From Enterococcus villorum (GTDB taxonomy: Bacteria; Bacillota; Bacilli; Lactobacillales; Enterococcaceae): a stretch of DNA of 64,000 nt. A program made the translations under genes and the position numbers. Position 1 is the stretch's first letter; the number at the start of each line of letters is the position of its first letter. The stretch covers positions 1-64,000 of the forward strand of contig NZ_BJWF01000008.1 in NCBI RefSeq assembly GCF_007990225.1. The letters are read 5' to 3'. This document shows, one piece after another, positions 1 through 11,900 of this stretch. Under the pieces are notes generated by a model that ran no database searches, was not told the DNA's origin, and saw only the letters and a list, made by a program, of their open reading frames with translations.

Positions 1-60
1 AAAACGCCCTACACATTTGGTTTGTCTTTGCTTTGTTCAGTTTTCAAAGGTCTCATTCTT
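1..60 (-). other. Leader of a stable-RNA (probably 16S rRNA) operon, running off the left edge
   Basis: Read on the minus strand, positions 52 down to 30 give a GACCTTTGAAAACTGAACAA-type sequence. This is typical of rRNA leader and spacer regions in low-GC Gram-positives. It lies just downstream of three tandem strong promoters pointing left. No mature rRNA base is inside the window, so the 16S call is inference from the leader and the promoters. Confidence 0.6.
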
Positions 61-80
61 TTTGTTTCAACAACTCTTAT

Positions 81-109
81 ATCTTAACATTCCCTTAAGA
101 TTATGTCAA
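81..109 (-). promoter_or_regulatory. Promoter P3 of the presumed rRNA operon
   Basis: On the minus strand there is a -35 TTGACA (104-109) and a -10 TAAGAT (81-86) with a 17-nt spacer. It is the proximal one of three tandem promoters reading off the left edge. Confidence 0.65.
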
Positions 110-166
110 GAACTTTTTTCAAAAGTTTTTTCACCGAGTTGTTTTTCCGTCCTTAGCGACTTGATA

Positions 167-195
167 AGTTTATCATCTCTCTAGTTATTTGTCAA
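167..195 (-). promoter_or_regulatory. Promoter P2 of the presumed rRNA operon
   Basis: On the minus strand there is a -35 TTGACA (190-195) and a -10 TAAACT (167-172), again with exactly 17 nt between them. Confidence 0.65.
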
Positions 196-253
196 CAACT
201 TTTCCGTTGATATTTCAATGCTTCAAGTGCGATTTCATTCAAGCGACTTCGTT

Positions 254-282
254 ATTATAACATGTTCGTTTTTCAACGTCAA
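254..282 (-). promoter_or_regulatory. Promoter P1 of the presumed rRNA operon
   Basis: On the minus strand there is a -35 TTGACG (277-282), a 17-nt spacer and a perfect -10 TATAAT (254-259). The A/T-rich stretch at about 283-345 could act as an UP element. The three promoters sit 87 and 86 bp apart. Multiple strong tandem promoters are usual for rRNA operons. Confidence 0.75.
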
Positions 283-564
283 CCTGTTTTTTACAAAAGT
301 TTATGTGAATTACAATCACACTTTATTAGAACAAATAATAATATATCAAGGACTCAAGAAAAATGCAATAGTAAAAAACATATTTTTCGCTATTATTTCA
401 AAAGGCGAATATTAATTGATATAATAGCCTTTTTTACGTTTTTTTATTATTTTTATGATGCTTTTTGTTTTATTTATCACTAGATAGTTCGGTTATTTAC
501 ATCTCGTTTTTCAACTATGCACCAGGAGGTTAAATGCCGATTGGTCTTTTTAAGAAAAAATGGC
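283..564. other. Intergenic region between etaS and the rRNA promoters
   Basis: No convincing gene is present. A weak hairpin at about 400-433 (AAAAGGC paired with GCCTTTT, followed by a T-rich run) could insulate the rRNA promoters from readthrough. The short open frames here are A/T-rich and lack a ribosome site and recognisable content. Confidence 0.5.
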
Positions 565-600
565 ATAAAAAAACAAGTAAAGTCGTCTTCTTTACTTGTT
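564..600 (-). terminator. Intrinsic terminator of etaRS, overlapping the etaS stop codon
   Basis: An 11-bp perfect stem, AACAAGTAAAG (572-582) with CTTTACTTGTT (590-600), is followed on the minus strand by a U tract at 565-571. The upstream arm contains the etaS stop codon at 592-594, so the last codons of the gene form part of the terminator. Confidence 0.85.
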
Positions 601-2091
601 TTCTTCCTTCACGATGGGAATAAAAATCCTAAAAATGGTTCCTTGTCCCACAACACTCTCTGCATTGATTCGCCCTTTGTAATTTTCAACGAGCTGTTTT
701 GCTATCGATAACCCTAAGCCATTCCCACCTTTAGTTCGTGCTCTTGCTTTGTCTACACGGTAAAAACGATTGAAAATTTTATTGAGGTCTTCTTGTGGAA
801 TGCCTTCACCAAAATCTTGAATGGCTATCTCAAATTCACTCAATGTAGAAGAAATAGAGATATGCACTTCTTTTCTATTGGTCGAGTATTTCACCGCATT
901 GTCCAAGATAATAATGATCAGCTGTTCAAAATGATTGCGATAAATCTGCAGTGTCACTTCCTTGGTTAAATCATCATCCAAGGTAATGATGTAATCGGGG
1001 TACAGTATTTTAAAATTATTATATACTTGATAAGTGACTTCTTTAGCCAGTGTCGTTTCATTTGTATAATGCATATCTACTTGTTCTGCTCTAGATAAAT
1101 CAAGCATTTCTTGTACTAAACTTTTCATTCGACTAATTTCTTGCATGCTAGCGGTCAGTGATTCTTCTAATATTTCTGGATCGTCTTTTCCCCAGCGATT
1201 CAATAAACTCAGATGACCTTCGATAATAGCTACAGGTGTCCTTAATTCATGTGAGACATCTTCAACAAATTGCTCTTGTTGTTCAATATAAAGGCGCATC
1301 CGATCAAGCATCTCATTAAATATTTCTGCAAGGTCTGCCAACTCATCATCTGTATCGATTTTCGGCATATGGATATCTGATTGTGGATCTTTACGAATGG
1401 TATCCATTGTGTCTCTTAGTACTTTTAATGGCTTCAAGAAATAAGAAGATAAAAAGAAACCTAGGATACTACTTAAAATCAGTGAAACAACTTCTAATAC
1501 AATTAATGTCAGTAATAATTTATTCCGAATATCATAAAAAGAGGATAATTCATAGAAGCTTTGTGCATAGCCTATTTTTTCTCTTGTCTCTTTTGAATAA
1601 ATCGGTTGAACAGAAAGAAAACCTGTTTTCCCATCTAAAGTAACGATCGTCGGAACTTTTCTAGCTGTTTGAATTAAGGAACGGTCTGTCTCATGTGTTT
1701 TAAATATCAATTTTTCATCTAGGTTATAAACGTATAAATCCATTGATGATTGGCCTAATTCAGAAATAAAAGAATCTATTTTCATCAAGTTACCTTCAAT
1801 GATGGAGGTATCACTTATGCTAGTATTATTTTTGGCATTGGTCAAATTTCGATACGTATTGACTAGTGTCAATTCTTCATTTGAATTAGCTAAACGAGAA
1901 GCGACTTTAGAAATCGTTCGTTCGTCATTGTTTCTTTCTTTTGCGACAATTAAATTGATGGATGACTTATACGTAATGACTGCAAAAATAGTAAAAACTA
2001 CGAATATAAAGAAAGAACTTGCAAAGGCCCACTTGATTGTCAAGGAGGGACCTTTAAGTTCTCTTTTTTCAGATTTTTTCGGTTTTATCAC
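592..2091 (-). CDS. etaS: EtaS-type sensor histidine kinase
   Basis: This 499-residue membrane sensor kinase phosphorylates its partner response regulator, encoded just upstream. There is one membrane helix near residues 20-45, an extracellular sensing region, a second helix near 190-215, and a HAMP linker. The dimerisation/phosphoacceptor box reads VSHELRTP with the active histidine, and the C-terminal ATPase carries N, G1 (DFGEGIP) and G2 (GNGLGLSIA) boxes. It starts at a GTG that overlaps the etaR stop as GTGA, so the two are translationally coupled. The LisRK/CsrRS-like pair next to gnd matches the EtaRS locus of E. faecalis as I remember it. The signal it senses is not evident. Confidence 0.85.
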   Translation of the reverse strand: MIKPKKSEKRELKGPSLTIKWAFASSFFIFVVFTIFAVITYKSSINLIVAKERNNDERTISKVASRLANSNEELTLVNTYRNLTNAKNNTSISDTSIIEGNLMKIDSFISELGQSSMDLYVYNLDEKLIFKTHETDRSLIQTARKVPTIVTLDGKTGFLSVQPIYSKETREKIGYAQSFYELSSFYDIRNKLLLTLIVLEVVSLILSSILGFFLSSYFLKPLKVLRDTMDTIRKDPQSDIHMPKIDTDDELADLAEIFNEMLDRMRLYIEQQEQFVEDVSHELRTPVAIIEGHLSLLNRWGKDDPEILEESLTASMQEISRMKSLVQEMLDLSRAEQVDMHYTNETTLAKEVTYQVYNNFKILYPDYIITLDDDLTKEVTLQIYRNHFEQLIIIILDNAVKYSTNRKEVHISISSTLSEFEIAIQDFGEGIPQEDLNKIFNRFYRVDKARARTKGGNGLGLSIAKQLVENYKGRINAESVVGQGTIFRIFIPIVKEENK

Positions 2092-2774
2092 GAGCGCATC
2101 ACGTACCCTGTTCCACGGACTGTCTGGATATAGCTTTCTTCTCCTGGAACATCAATTTTATTGCGAAGGTAACGAATGTACACATCTACAACGTTTGTTT
2201 CAACTTCTGTTTCATATCCCCATACTTTATTTAGTAAAACGTCACGTGCTAATACTACATTGACATTTTCCATCAAAGTAAGTAACAATTCGTATTCACG
2301 TTTTGTTAATTCGATCACTTCACTTCCACGCCGTACCACGCGGTTTTCTTTTTCGATTGTTAAATCACGATAAGTAATCGTTGTTTGTTTTGCAACGTTC
2401 TTGTCGCCTTCAATGTCAATTCGACGTAACAAGGCGCGTAAACGAGCTAATAATTCTTCAATAGCAAAGGGCTTAACGATGTAGTCATCTGCTCCATGAT
2501 CTAATCCTGAAACACGATCGATCACTGAATCTCTTGCAGTCATCATAATAATTGGTGTATTTTTCACTTGACGTACACGTCTGCATACTTCTAAACCATT
2601 TAATTCTGGTAGCATCAAGTCTAGTAAAATAGCATCCCATTCATTGTTTAATGCTGCATCTAATCCGGTACGACCATTATAATGGACTTCAGCGTTATAA
2701 CCTTCGTGCTTTAATTCCAACTCGACAAAGCGAGCTAAGTTTTTTTCATCTTCAATGATTAGAATATTACTCAT
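2088..2774 (-). CDS. etaR: EtaR-type OmpR-family response regulator
   Basis: This 228-residue DNA-binding response regulator has a receiver domain at residues 1-120: the acidic pair is in LIIEDE, the phosphorylated Asp in ILLDLMLPE, and the Lys in IVKPF. It is followed by a winged helix (about 130-228) ending in VRGTGYVM. I chose the ATG at 2774 because AAAGGA lies 9 nt upstream; the TTG one codon earlier is less well placed. It is the first gene of the etaR-etaS operon. In E. faecalis this system is linked to acid and heat tolerance and virulence (family knowledge). Confidence 0.88.
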   Translation of the reverse strand: MSNILIIEDEKNLARFVELELKHEGYNAEVHYNGRTGLDAALNNEWDAILLDLMLPELNGLEVCRRVRQVKNTPIIMMTARDSVIDRVSGLDHGADDYIVKPFAIEELLARLRALLRRIDIEGDKNVAKQTTITYRDLTIEKENRVVRRGSEVIELTKREYELLLTLMENVNVVLARDVLLNKVWGYETEVETNVVDVYIRYLRNKIDVPGEESYIQTVRGTGYVMRS

Positions 2775-2961
2775 CAATCTTTTTCCTTTCTGTCTACGGG
2801 CTTTTTAAACTCTATCATTATACCGATAATCTGCTTAAAAATCTATAACCATTTTATCATGGATAACTATTTTTAAAAAGAGCTGAAGTCTTCTTGCATC
2901 AGTTGACCCCAGCTCTTTTGTCATCTTTTCATTTTAATCGTTATCTTATTAATCTGAACAT

Positions 2962-4383
2962 TTATTCTTCATGGTACCATGAATAATGGAAAATACCTTC
3001 TTTGTCAACACGTTCATACGTATGCGCACCGAAATAATCGCGTTGCGCTTGGATAATGTTTGCCGGCAAACGTTTTGCTCTATACGAATCGAAATAAGCA
3101 ATAGCAGAAGAAAATGTTGGAACGGGCACACCCGCTTGTACAGCTAAAGCTACTACATCTCTTACTGCTTGTTGGTACTTATTCGTGATATCAACAAAAT
3201 AGTCATCCAACAAAAGATTTTCAATATCAGGATTTTTATCGTAAGCATCCGTAATCTTTTGTAAGAAACGAGCACGGATGATACAGCCAGCACGCCAAAT
3301 TTTTGCAATTTCTCCAAAAGGTAGTGCCCAATCATACTCTTTTGAAGCAACACGTAATTGAGCGAATCCTTGTGCATAACTCATAATTTTGCTGAAGTAC
3401 AATGCTTCACGGATTTTTTCAATTAGTTCTTTTTTATCTCCAGTAAAAGTGAAGTCATTTGTATGAGACAAGATTTTGCTTGCTTGTACCCGTTCTTCTT
3501 TATAAGCAGAAATGTAGCGAGCAAATACAGATTCAGTGATCAAAGGAAGAGGCACACCTAAGTCTAACGCACTTTGACTGGTCCATTTTCCAGTTCCTTT
3601 GTTACCAGCGGCATCCATGATAACATCCACAATTGGTTGTCCAGTGCCTTCATCATCTTTTCTTGTCAAAATATCTGCAGTAATTTCAATTAAATAACTG
3701 TCTAATTCCCCTTGATTCCATTCATTAAAGATCTCTGCCATTTCTTCAACTGACAAACCTAAAATATTTTTCATCAAGTCATAAGATTCAGCAATTAATT
3801 GCATATCACCGTATTCAATTCCATTATGCACCATTTTTACATAATGTCCAGCTCCATTTGGCCCAATATATGCTACACATGGGGCGCCGTCTTCTGCTTT
3901 AGCAGAGATTTGTTCTAAGATTGGCGCAACCAACTCATATGCTTCTTTTTGACCACCAGGCATAATAGATGGCCCTTTTAATGCGCCTTCTTCCCCACCA
4001 GACACACCAGTGCCGATAAAGTTGATACCAGAGTTAGCCAGCTCTTCATTACGACGAATCGTATCTTTGAAGAATGTGTTTCCACCGTCAATCAAAATAT
4101 CTCCTTTATCTAAATGAGGAAGTAATTCTTGGATGGTTGCATCCGTAGCAGGACCAGCCTTGACCATCAAAAGGATGCGACGTGGTTTTTCGATTGAATC
4201 CACAAACTCTTCGATGGTATAGGTTGCTTTGAAATTTTTGTCTGGGTGTTCTTCCACCACATCCGTTGTCTTTGAACCAGTACGGTTGAATAAGGCAACT
4301 GAATAGCCTCGGCTTTCAATATTTAGGGCTAAATTTTTACCCATCACGGCCATACCGACAACGCCGATTTGTTGTTTTGACAT
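2962..4383 (-). CDS. gnd: 6-phosphogluconate dehydrogenase, decarboxylating
   Basis: This enzyme oxidises 6-phosphogluconate to ribulose 5-phosphate and CO2 in the oxidative pentose phosphate branch, making NADPH in the cytoplasm. The protein of about 473 residues has an N-terminal Rossmann fold ([17 protein letters not shown]), the substrate-binding signature [21 protein letters not shown] near residue 130, and the all-alpha C-terminal half usual for the long form. The start at 4383 follows AGGAGG with good spacing; the 15 extra upstream codons lack support. It is transcribed alone, from a promoter at 4427-4454, and lies upstream of etaR. Confidence 0.95.
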   Translation of the reverse strand: MSKQQIGVVGMAVMGKNLALNIESRGYSVALFNRTGSKTTDVVEEHPDKNFKATYTIEEFVDSIEKPRRILLMVKAGPATDATIQELLPHLDKGDILIDGGNTFFKDTIRRNEELANSGINFIGTGVSGGEEGALKGPSIMPGGQKEAYELVAPILEQISAKAEDGAPCVAYIGPNGAGHYVKMVHNGIEYGDMQLIAESYDLMKNILGLSVEEMAEIFNEWNQGELDSYLIEITADILTRKDDEGTGQPIVDVIMDAAGNKGTGKWTSQSALDLGVPLPLITESVFARYISAYKEERVQASKILSHTNDFTFTGDKKELIEKIREALYFSKIMSYAQGFAQLRVASKEYDWALPFGEIAKIWRAGCIIRARFLQKITDAYDKNPDIENLLLDDYFVDITNKYQQAVRDVVALAVQAGVPVPTFSSAIAYFDSYRAKRLPANIIQAQRDYFGAHTYERVDKEGIFHYSWYHEE

Positions 4384-4426
4384 ATGAACTCCTCCTACAT
4401 TTGGGATGTTCTCCCTAATCTCTCTC

Positions 4427-4454
4427 ATTATAGCTTAACATGGCTTTATTGCAA
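4427..4454 (-). promoter_or_regulatory. Promoter of gnd
   Basis: On the minus strand there is a -35 TTGCAA (4449-4454), a 16-nt spacer and a -10 TATAAT (4427-4432), about 45 nt before the gnd start. Confidence 0.6.
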
Positions 4455-4540
4455 ACCAAAGAAGTACATCTTTTTTTGTTTGCTTCAAAATAGTCCTTCT
4501 TATCAACCTATAATATAAGCTAATTAATCAATTTATGTGA

Positions 4541-4580
4541 AAAAAATAAACCTCAAGGCTCCATGGTTAGCCTTGAGGTT
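4541..4580 (-). terminator. Terminator of the yceD-rpmF operon
   Basis: A 12-bp perfect stem, AACCTCAAGGCT (4549-4560) with AGCCTTGAGGTT (4569-4580), is followed on the minus strand by a T-rich run at 4541-4548. It lies just past the rpmF stop. Confidence 0.88.
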
Positions 4581-4603
4581 TTACATTTCCTAATTAAAAT
4601 GTA

Positions 4604-4783
4604 TTAAGCTTCTTTAGACATGACGTCCTTGCCATCGTAGTGACCACAATTTGCACATACGTGATGGCTTTTTTTCATTTCACCACAGTTTGAGCATTCG
4701 TTTAGTCCTTTGATTGTCAATTTGTAGTGTGTACGACGTTTTGCTTTTTTAGCTTTTGATGTTCTTCTAGCTGGTACTGCCAT
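4604..4783 (-). CDS. rpmF: Large ribosomal subunit protein bL32
   Basis: This 59-residue protein begins [13 protein letters not shown] and is a structural part of the 50S subunit. It carries a zinc-ribbon with two cysteine pairs (CSNC and CANC), so it is the zinc-binding form. The start at 4783 is chosen because mature L32 begins with AVP and an AGGAGG-like site precedes it. It follows the YceD-family gene by 56 nt, the widely conserved yceD-rpmF pairing. Enterococci can carry more than one L32 copy. Confidence 0.93.
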   Translation of the reverse strand: MAVPARRTSKAKKAKRRTHYKLTIKGLNECSNCGEMKKSHHVCANCGHYDGKDVMSKEA

Positions 4784-4839
4784 TTTGCTACACCTCCTTG
4801 TAAAGTCTTGCATCATAAATGATACAATATATTCCAATC

Positions 4840-5406
4840 TTACGCTTTATCGTCTTCATTTGATGAATCAAAAAGTTCCGATAATTTTGCAAGACGAGGA
4901 TCTACTTTTGTCTCGGCATCTTCTTTTTTTCTGCGTTCGTATTCTTCTTCAGAAATAACTTCCCAATCTGTTCCTTTTGGTAGCTCAGTAGCTTGTTCTT
5001 CTTCCGCTGTTAATACACGCATTGGAATTGCCAATAAAATGTTGTCTTCAATTGACGCTGTCAGATCAAGTTTTGCCTCTTCGATCAACAAAATCTCTTC
5101 TGTAGCCAATTGGTCGTCTCTGAGTTGGTACTGTTCTTTTGTCATAAACAGTTCATCTACAGTAAAATCCATTGGTAATTCAACAGGTTCTAGTGAACGA
5201 GTAGATGGAACAGTCAGAGTCGTCTGCACAGTGTAATGAACGAGATAGCCTTTTTTATCAACTGAGACTAACCCTTTGACTACAACAGGCATAACATCTA
5301 ATATCAAATTGTCTCGCTTCATAAGATCCGCTTTAAGATCAAGGGTCTCATGAAAAGTTAACGGTGTCTCTTGGTATTTTCTCAATTCTAGTAAAGACCA
5401 TTTCAT
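4840..5406 (-). CDS. YceD family protein (DUF177)
   Basis: This 188-residue soluble acidic protein is encoded directly upstream of rpmF. That arrangement, and the mid-protein region around residues 60-130 (short hydrophobic strands, then [16 protein letters not shown]), fit the DUF177/YceD family. YceD proteins are implicated in rRNA or ribosome metabolism, but the exact role is not settled. The C-terminal 50 residues are highly charged. It begins with ATG behind GGAGTG, under the consensus promoter at 5435-5463. Confidence 0.82.
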   Translation of the reverse strand: MKWSLLELRKYQETPLTFHETLDLKADLMKRDNLILDVMPVVVKGLVSVDKKGYLVHYTVQTTLTVPSTRSLEPVELPMDFTVDELFMTKEQYQLRDDQLATEEILLIEEAKLDLTASIEDNILLAIPMRVLTAEEEQATELPKGTDWEVISEEEYERRKKEDAETKVDPRLAKLSELFDSSNEDDKA

Positions 5407-5434
5407 TTTTCATCACTCCTAAGCAACAAAAGCA

Positions 5435-5463
5435 ATTATACAGGGCAAAAACGTCATTGTCAA
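5435..5463 (-). promoter_or_regulatory. Consensus promoter of yceD-rpmF
   Basis: On the minus strand TTGACA (5458-5463), a 17-nt spacer and TATAAT (5435-5440) give a perfect sigma-A promoter, about 30 nt before the yceD start. Confidence 0.85.
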
Positions 5464-5811
5464 TGAAATTTTCTTGACACCTTCCACTTCATAAAAAAAC
5501 AATAAGACATTTATTAGCAGATGCCATTTTTATTATACTTTGTATTTTCCAATTTTTTCTTTCATTCAATTATTTTTTCGATTTTACTAGCAAGTTTTCC
5601 AACATTACACAAGAAATACTTCTGGTTTACTAGCAGTCTTTCTTTTTTATTTCTGCTTTTAAACTGTCAATCATGTGATTATTTTCCATTCATTTGTTAT
5701 TGTAACGCAAGGAATGAATTACTATAAAAAACAAGAACCAACTAAAGCGATTCATTAAAACCTTTCATGAGTCCTTTGACATAAAATGAATGTTTCTTTT
5801 TTCTATAAAGC
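5464..5811. other. Intergenic region between pyk and yceD
   Basis: About 350 bases, very A/T-rich. A short open frame at 5521-5727 on the plus strand is hydrophobic and T-driven, with no ribosome site. I see nothing else beyond the flanking promoter and terminator. Confidence 0.5.
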
Positions 5812-5845
5812 AAAAAACGGATAAGACAGATGTCCTACCCGTTTT
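5812..5845 (-). terminator. Terminator of pyk
   Basis: The inverted repeat AAAACGG...GACA with TGTC...CCGTTTT spans about 5814-5845, with two mismatches. It lies 24 nt past the pyk stop and is followed on the minus strand by a U tract. Confidence 0.8.
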
Positions 5846-5868
5846 CTTTATTATTAGCTAAATATGAA

Positions 5869-7653
5869 TTAGATAGCTGTTGTTTCGCCACGGTATACAA
5901 TACCACGACGTGAATCAACAGTGATTAATTCACCATCAATAATTGTTGAAGTTGCTTCTTTTGCACCAACGATAACAGGAATATCTTGAGCAATCCCTAC
6001 AACAGCTGCATGTGAAGTTAATCCACCTTCTTCAACGATTACTGCTGCTGCTTTTTCAATTGCAGGCATATATTCTTTATCTGTTGTTGGAACGACTAAA
6101 ATCATGCCGTCTTTTGCTTTTTTGATTGCCTCTTCAGCTGATGATGCAACAACTGCATTAGCAACCACTGATTTTTGTCCAACACCTTGAGCTTCTAATA
6201 ATTTTGAACCAATCATTTGAATTTTCATCACGTTTGTTGTTCCGCGTTCACCAACTGGTACACCAGCTGTGATCAAGATCAAATCACCATCTGAAGCAAA
6301 GCCTAATTCAACTGCTTTTTGTGCAGCTAATTCAAACATTTCGTCAGTAGTTGATGGTTTGTCAGCAACAGTTGGGTAAACACCCCAGTTAAGCATCAAA
6401 CCACGTTTTGTACGTTCGTCAAATGTTACAGCCAAGATATCAGCATCTGGACGGTATTTAGAGATCATTTTAGCTGTGTAACCAGACTCAGTGGCAGCAA
6501 CGATTGTTTTCACGCCTAAGTTTTTAGCAGCACGAGCAACAGATAAACCGATTGTTTCTGTTACATCAGTTTTATCAAATTCATTTAATTGGAAAGTTCC
6601 TAATTCTGACAATGCATTTTCAGCTTGTTGGTCGATACGAGCCATTGTTGCAACAGCTTCAACTGGGTAGTCACCATTTGCTGATTCACCTGATAGCATA
6701 GTTGCATCTGTTCCATCAAATACAGCATTAGCAACGTCAGATGCTTCTGCACGTGTTGGACGTGGATTTTCTTGCATAGATTCCAACATTTGTGTTGCTG
6801 TAATTACTGGGATACCCGCTGCATTACATTTTTTGATGATACGTTTTTGAACCATTGGTACTAATTCAGCTGGAATTTCAACACCCATGTCACCACGAGC
6901 GATCATAACACCGTCTGAAACTTTAATAATTTCATCAATGTTATCAATACCTTCTTGTGATTCAATTTTAGGGAAGATTTGAACATGTGTCATGTTTTTC
7001 TCTTCTAAAATTTCACGGATATCTAAAACGTCTTGTGCTTTACGAACAAAACTTGCAGCGATAAAGTCAATATCATTGTCCAAGCCAAAACGGATATCAT
7101 CTGCATCTTTTGGTGTAATACCTGGTAAGCTGATTGAAACACCAGGTGCATTTACACCTTTACGTGACCCTAGCATACCTGCATTTTTCACTTCTACAAC
7201 TAATTCACGAGTTGCTTCATCTTTTTCAATGATTTGCATATCAATCAAACCATCATCAAATAAAATATGTCCACCTACATGAACATCTTCAAATAATCCT
7301 GGGTAAGTAACAGCAATTTTTTCTTTTGAACCCACGTGTTCAGGATCCATTGAGATACGAGTTTTGTCGCCTACTTCAAATTTGATGTAGCCTGCGCGAC
7401 CAAAATCAGCTTCTGTTGTTCCTTGAACAGTCGTACGAATTTCAGCACCTTTTGTATCTAAAAGAATACCTACATCTTTACCTGTTTTTTTAACCGCTTC
7501 ACGAACCATTGTCATACGTGATAATTGTTCTTCATGATCACCATGTGAAAAGTTGAAACGGAAGACATTTGCCCCAGATTCAATTAATTGAGAAATAATT
7601 TCTACTGAATTACTTGCTGGTCCTAATGTACTAACGATTTTAGTTTTTTTCAT
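5869..7653 (-). CDS. pyk: Pyruvate kinase, long form with C-terminal PEP-utilising domain
   Basis: This enzyme transfers phosphate from phosphoenolpyruvate to ADP, the last step of glycolysis. The protein of about 594 residues starts KKTKIVSTLGPASNS. It has the active-site stretch KIESQEGIDNIDEI with its catalytic lysine, the MIARGDMGVEIP segment, and ATQMLESM. After the usual allosteric C-domain it carries an extra 100 residues with GGLTSHAAVVG, the phosphohistidine-domain signature seen in Bacillus-type enzymes. The start at 7653 is preferred over the ORF extreme at 7671 because the extra six residues are not family-like. It lies 120 nt behind pfkA, probably in one operon. Confidence 0.96.
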   Translation of the reverse strand: MKKTKIVSTLGPASNSVEIISQLIESGANVFRFNFSHGDHEEQLSRMTMVREAVKKTGKDVGILLDTKGAEIRTTVQGTTEADFGRAGYIKFEVGDKTRISMDPEHVGSKEKIAVTYPGLFEDVHVGGHILFDDGLIDMQIIEKDEATRELVVEVKNAGMLGSRKGVNAPGVSISLPGITPKDADDIRFGLDNDIDFIAASFVRKAQDVLDIREILEEKNMTHVQIFPKIESQEGIDNIDEIIKVSDGVMIARGDMGVEIPAELVPMVQKRIIKKCNAAGIPVITATQMLESMQENPRPTRAEASDVANAVFDGTDATMLSGESANGDYPVEAVATMARIDQQAENALSELGTFQLNEFDKTDVTETIGLSVARAAKNLGVKTIVAATESGYTAKMISKYRPDADILAVTFDERTKRGLMLNWGVYPTVADKPSTTDEMFELAAQKAVELGFASDGDLILITAGVPVGERGTTNVMKIQMIGSKLLEAQGVGQKSVVANAVVASSAEEAIKKAKDGMILVVPTTDKEYMPAIEKAAAVIVEEGGLTSHAAVVGIAQDIPVIVGAKEATSTIIDGELITVDSRRGIVYRGETTAI

Positions 7654-7773
7654 TTTACAAAACTCTCCCATTCAATTTTGTTTATTTAAAGCCATTTAAA
7701 GCCTAAATACCGAAGATAACAAGCTATATCTGCTTTAGATATAGTTTTTATTTTAAATAACATCCTTCCAATC

Positions 7774-8745
<972 letters not shown>

Positions 8746-8903
8746 TCACCTCATTAAATTACTTTATCCTAAGCAGTACTTAGGTTTATAACCTTCTTTA
8801 CGTTAACCACGACTAACATTCTAACATTATTTTTCTCAATTGTCTTGATTTACTGATAAAAAAATGAAAAAAAATGAAAGCAAATAGTATTTTTTACCGT
8901 AAG

Positions 8904-11900
8904 TTATTTGAAAACAACATTACCTTCATCTAATAAGCTAGTTAACTGTTTCTTTAAATTTTCACTACCATCTACCCAATAATTTTGTGCTAATACAACT
9001 TTACGCTGATTTTTTTCATGATACATCACTACTGGAATATACCCTGTATAGTTTTGAATGATTCCTTGAAGTTGCTGCATCGTTTTAGGGTCGTCAAACT
9101 CTTCTTTTATCCGTAAATAGCATGTTTGATCTGGATATTTTTTTTCCATTTCATCTGGATCAGAAAAGTTTTCTCCGATCAATTGTAACTCTTGATTATA
9201 TTTACTAATTTCGGGTTTTCCTTGAATAAAAATAACTTTATTTATTGTAAATAATTGACGAAATTGACGATAAAATTTAGGAAAAACAGTGATGGCGATT
9301 TCGCCACTGCTATCTGTTCCTTCAATAAAGGCCATCCGTTCTCCTTTTTTTGTTCTGATTTCACGGATATCCTTGATCATCACTAAGATACTGGTCATCT
9401 GTTTAGGAATGATTTCGGTAATTAATTGAATTTTTTTGGCTAACTTCAATCGTTCGTAACCTTCTGTCGGGTGACCGGATAAGTAAACGCCTAGATATTC
9501 TTCTTCCAGTTGTAATTTTTCTTCTAGTGTGTAATCGGCTACCTCTTCTTCTTTTAATGCCATAATTCCTAACAATTCCAAGCTGCCACCACTATAAATA
9601 ATATTTTGGATTTTACCTTCTAAGTCAAGCATTAGTTGCTTACGGTTCGGTGTTAATTCATCGAATACACCAACAGCTACTAAAGATTGTAGCAATTCTA
9701 ATTTCAACCAACGTTTATCTAAGCGAATCAAAAACTGATCAACTGATTGATAGGCTCCATTTTCTTTTCTTTCTTTTAAAATATCCTCAATAAAGTCTTT
9801 TCTAACTCCTTTTATTGCCGTTAAACCAAAACGAATTTCTGTCTTATTAATCAATTCAAATCCATAATAACTCTGGTTGATCGAAGGTGCTGATAATTTT
9901 AATTTTTTCTTGCGGGCTTCTGCGATATATTCTTTTAATTTTGTCGTGTTATGACGAACGGCATTCATCAAACTGACAAAAAATGCCCCAGGATGATGTT
10001 CTTTGAGGTACCCCATTTGGAATCCGACAAAAGAATAAGCAAATGCATGGGAACGATTAAAACCATAATTAGCAAAACGCTCAATGTAATCATAAACTTC
10101 AATTGCTTTTTCTTTTGAATACCCTTGTTTTAACGCCCCATTTACAAAATGTTCTCGTTCTTTATCAATCACTTCTTTTTTCTTCTTACTGATTGCTCTT
10201 CTCAATATATCAGATTGTCCCAGAGAAAAACCTGCCATAGTCGCAGCAATCTGCATGATTTGTTCTTGATAAACGATAACACCATACGTATTTTTTAAAA
10301 TGGGTCTTAAAGAATCATCCGGATAGTGGATTTTTTCTTTTCCTTTTTTACGAGAAATAAACGTATCAATATTTTGCATAGGACCAGGACGATATAACGC
10401 GTTCACTGCCGCAATATCTTCAATTGTCTCTGGTCCTAATCGTCTTAGCACATTCCGAATACCCGCCGATTCAAATTGAAAGACGCCAGTCGTATCTCCT
10501 TGCTGAAAAAGTAGTAGTGTTTTAGGATCGTTCAATGGAATTTTCTTTAATTGAATCTCTTTTCTTTCTACTTTCTTGATGGCTTTCAATGCATAATCAA
10601 TAATCGAAAGGTTTCGCAAACCTAAAAAGTCCATTTTTAAAAGACCGATCGCTTCGACATCATTCATTGTATATTGTGTCAAAAAAGCTTCGTCTGATCC
10701 TTTCTGCAGTGGAACAAGTTCTAAAAGATTTTTATCGCTGATCACGACTCCTGCCGCATGGGTGGAAACATGTCTTGGCAATCCTTCTAAAATCAAAGCT
10801 GTTTTGAATAACAATTGATTTTTTTCATTTGCATTGACTAATTCCACTAGTAGTTTAGATGTGCGATAAGCTTCTTGTAAAGTCATCTTTAATTGGTTTG
10901 GAATCGCTTTTGACCATCGATTGGCTTCACTTTGTGACAATCCAAATACACGGGCAACATCTCGCAAAACCATTTTAGCAGCCATTGTTCCAAATGTCGC
11001 AATTTGCGCCATATGATATTGTCCATATTTTTCTCTTACATAATCCAATACTTCTTCACGACGATTATCAGGAATATCTAAATCAATATCTGGCATCGTG
11101 TAACGCTCCGGATTTAAAAAACGTTCGAATAACAAATGATATTGCAAAGGATCAACATCTGTGATCTCTAGAAGGTACGCTACCAATGATCCCGCAGCTG
11201 ATCCACGACCTGCCCCTGTAACAATTTTTTTGCGGTGAGCAAAAGCCATCACATCCCATACAATTAAGAAGTAATCATCAAACCCCATTTGGTGAATGAT
11301 TGATAATTCATAAGTAAGACGTTCTTGGTATTCAGGTGTGATTTTTGCTACTCGTTCTTTCAGTTTTGAATGACACAATTCATCAAGATAAGGTCCTGCC
11401 TTTTTTTGATCTGGAATTGGATAATGCGGCAATAATTTTTGATGAAATTGAAATTCAAAAGAAATAGATTGGGCTAAATGTTGGGCACCTTTTAATGCCT
11501 GATTAAGTTTTGCTTCATTAAATTTATGAATCATTGCTTGTTCCGAAAGCAAAAAATTGGTAGTTTCTTCTGTTTGCTGTTGATTGATTTCTTCTAATGA
11601 AAGTTGACTGCCCTCTCTAAGATGCCTCATCGTATCAAGTGCAAATAGTTCTTCTTTTCTTAAGGCCTCAACAGGATGCAAAGCACACAGAGAATACCTA
11701 TTTTCTGTTAAGAAAGTTTGCCATCCATCGGGCTGTTCAAAAATTGTTTCAGTCACACCAACATAAAAATCTTGGGATGCCACTTTTCTTTTTAAAGACT
11801 CCCAATGGTTTGTAAAAGAATCTTTATGTTCAAATTCATCAACCACAGAATGATGAGGCGGAATGACGAATATCAAATGGTCTGTTTCATCAAACTCGGT

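Noticed and set aside
218-483. Two short plus-strand open frames in the rRNA promoter region
   Set aside because: They lie over the tandem promoters and A/T-rich flank, have no ribosome site and give low-complexity peptides.
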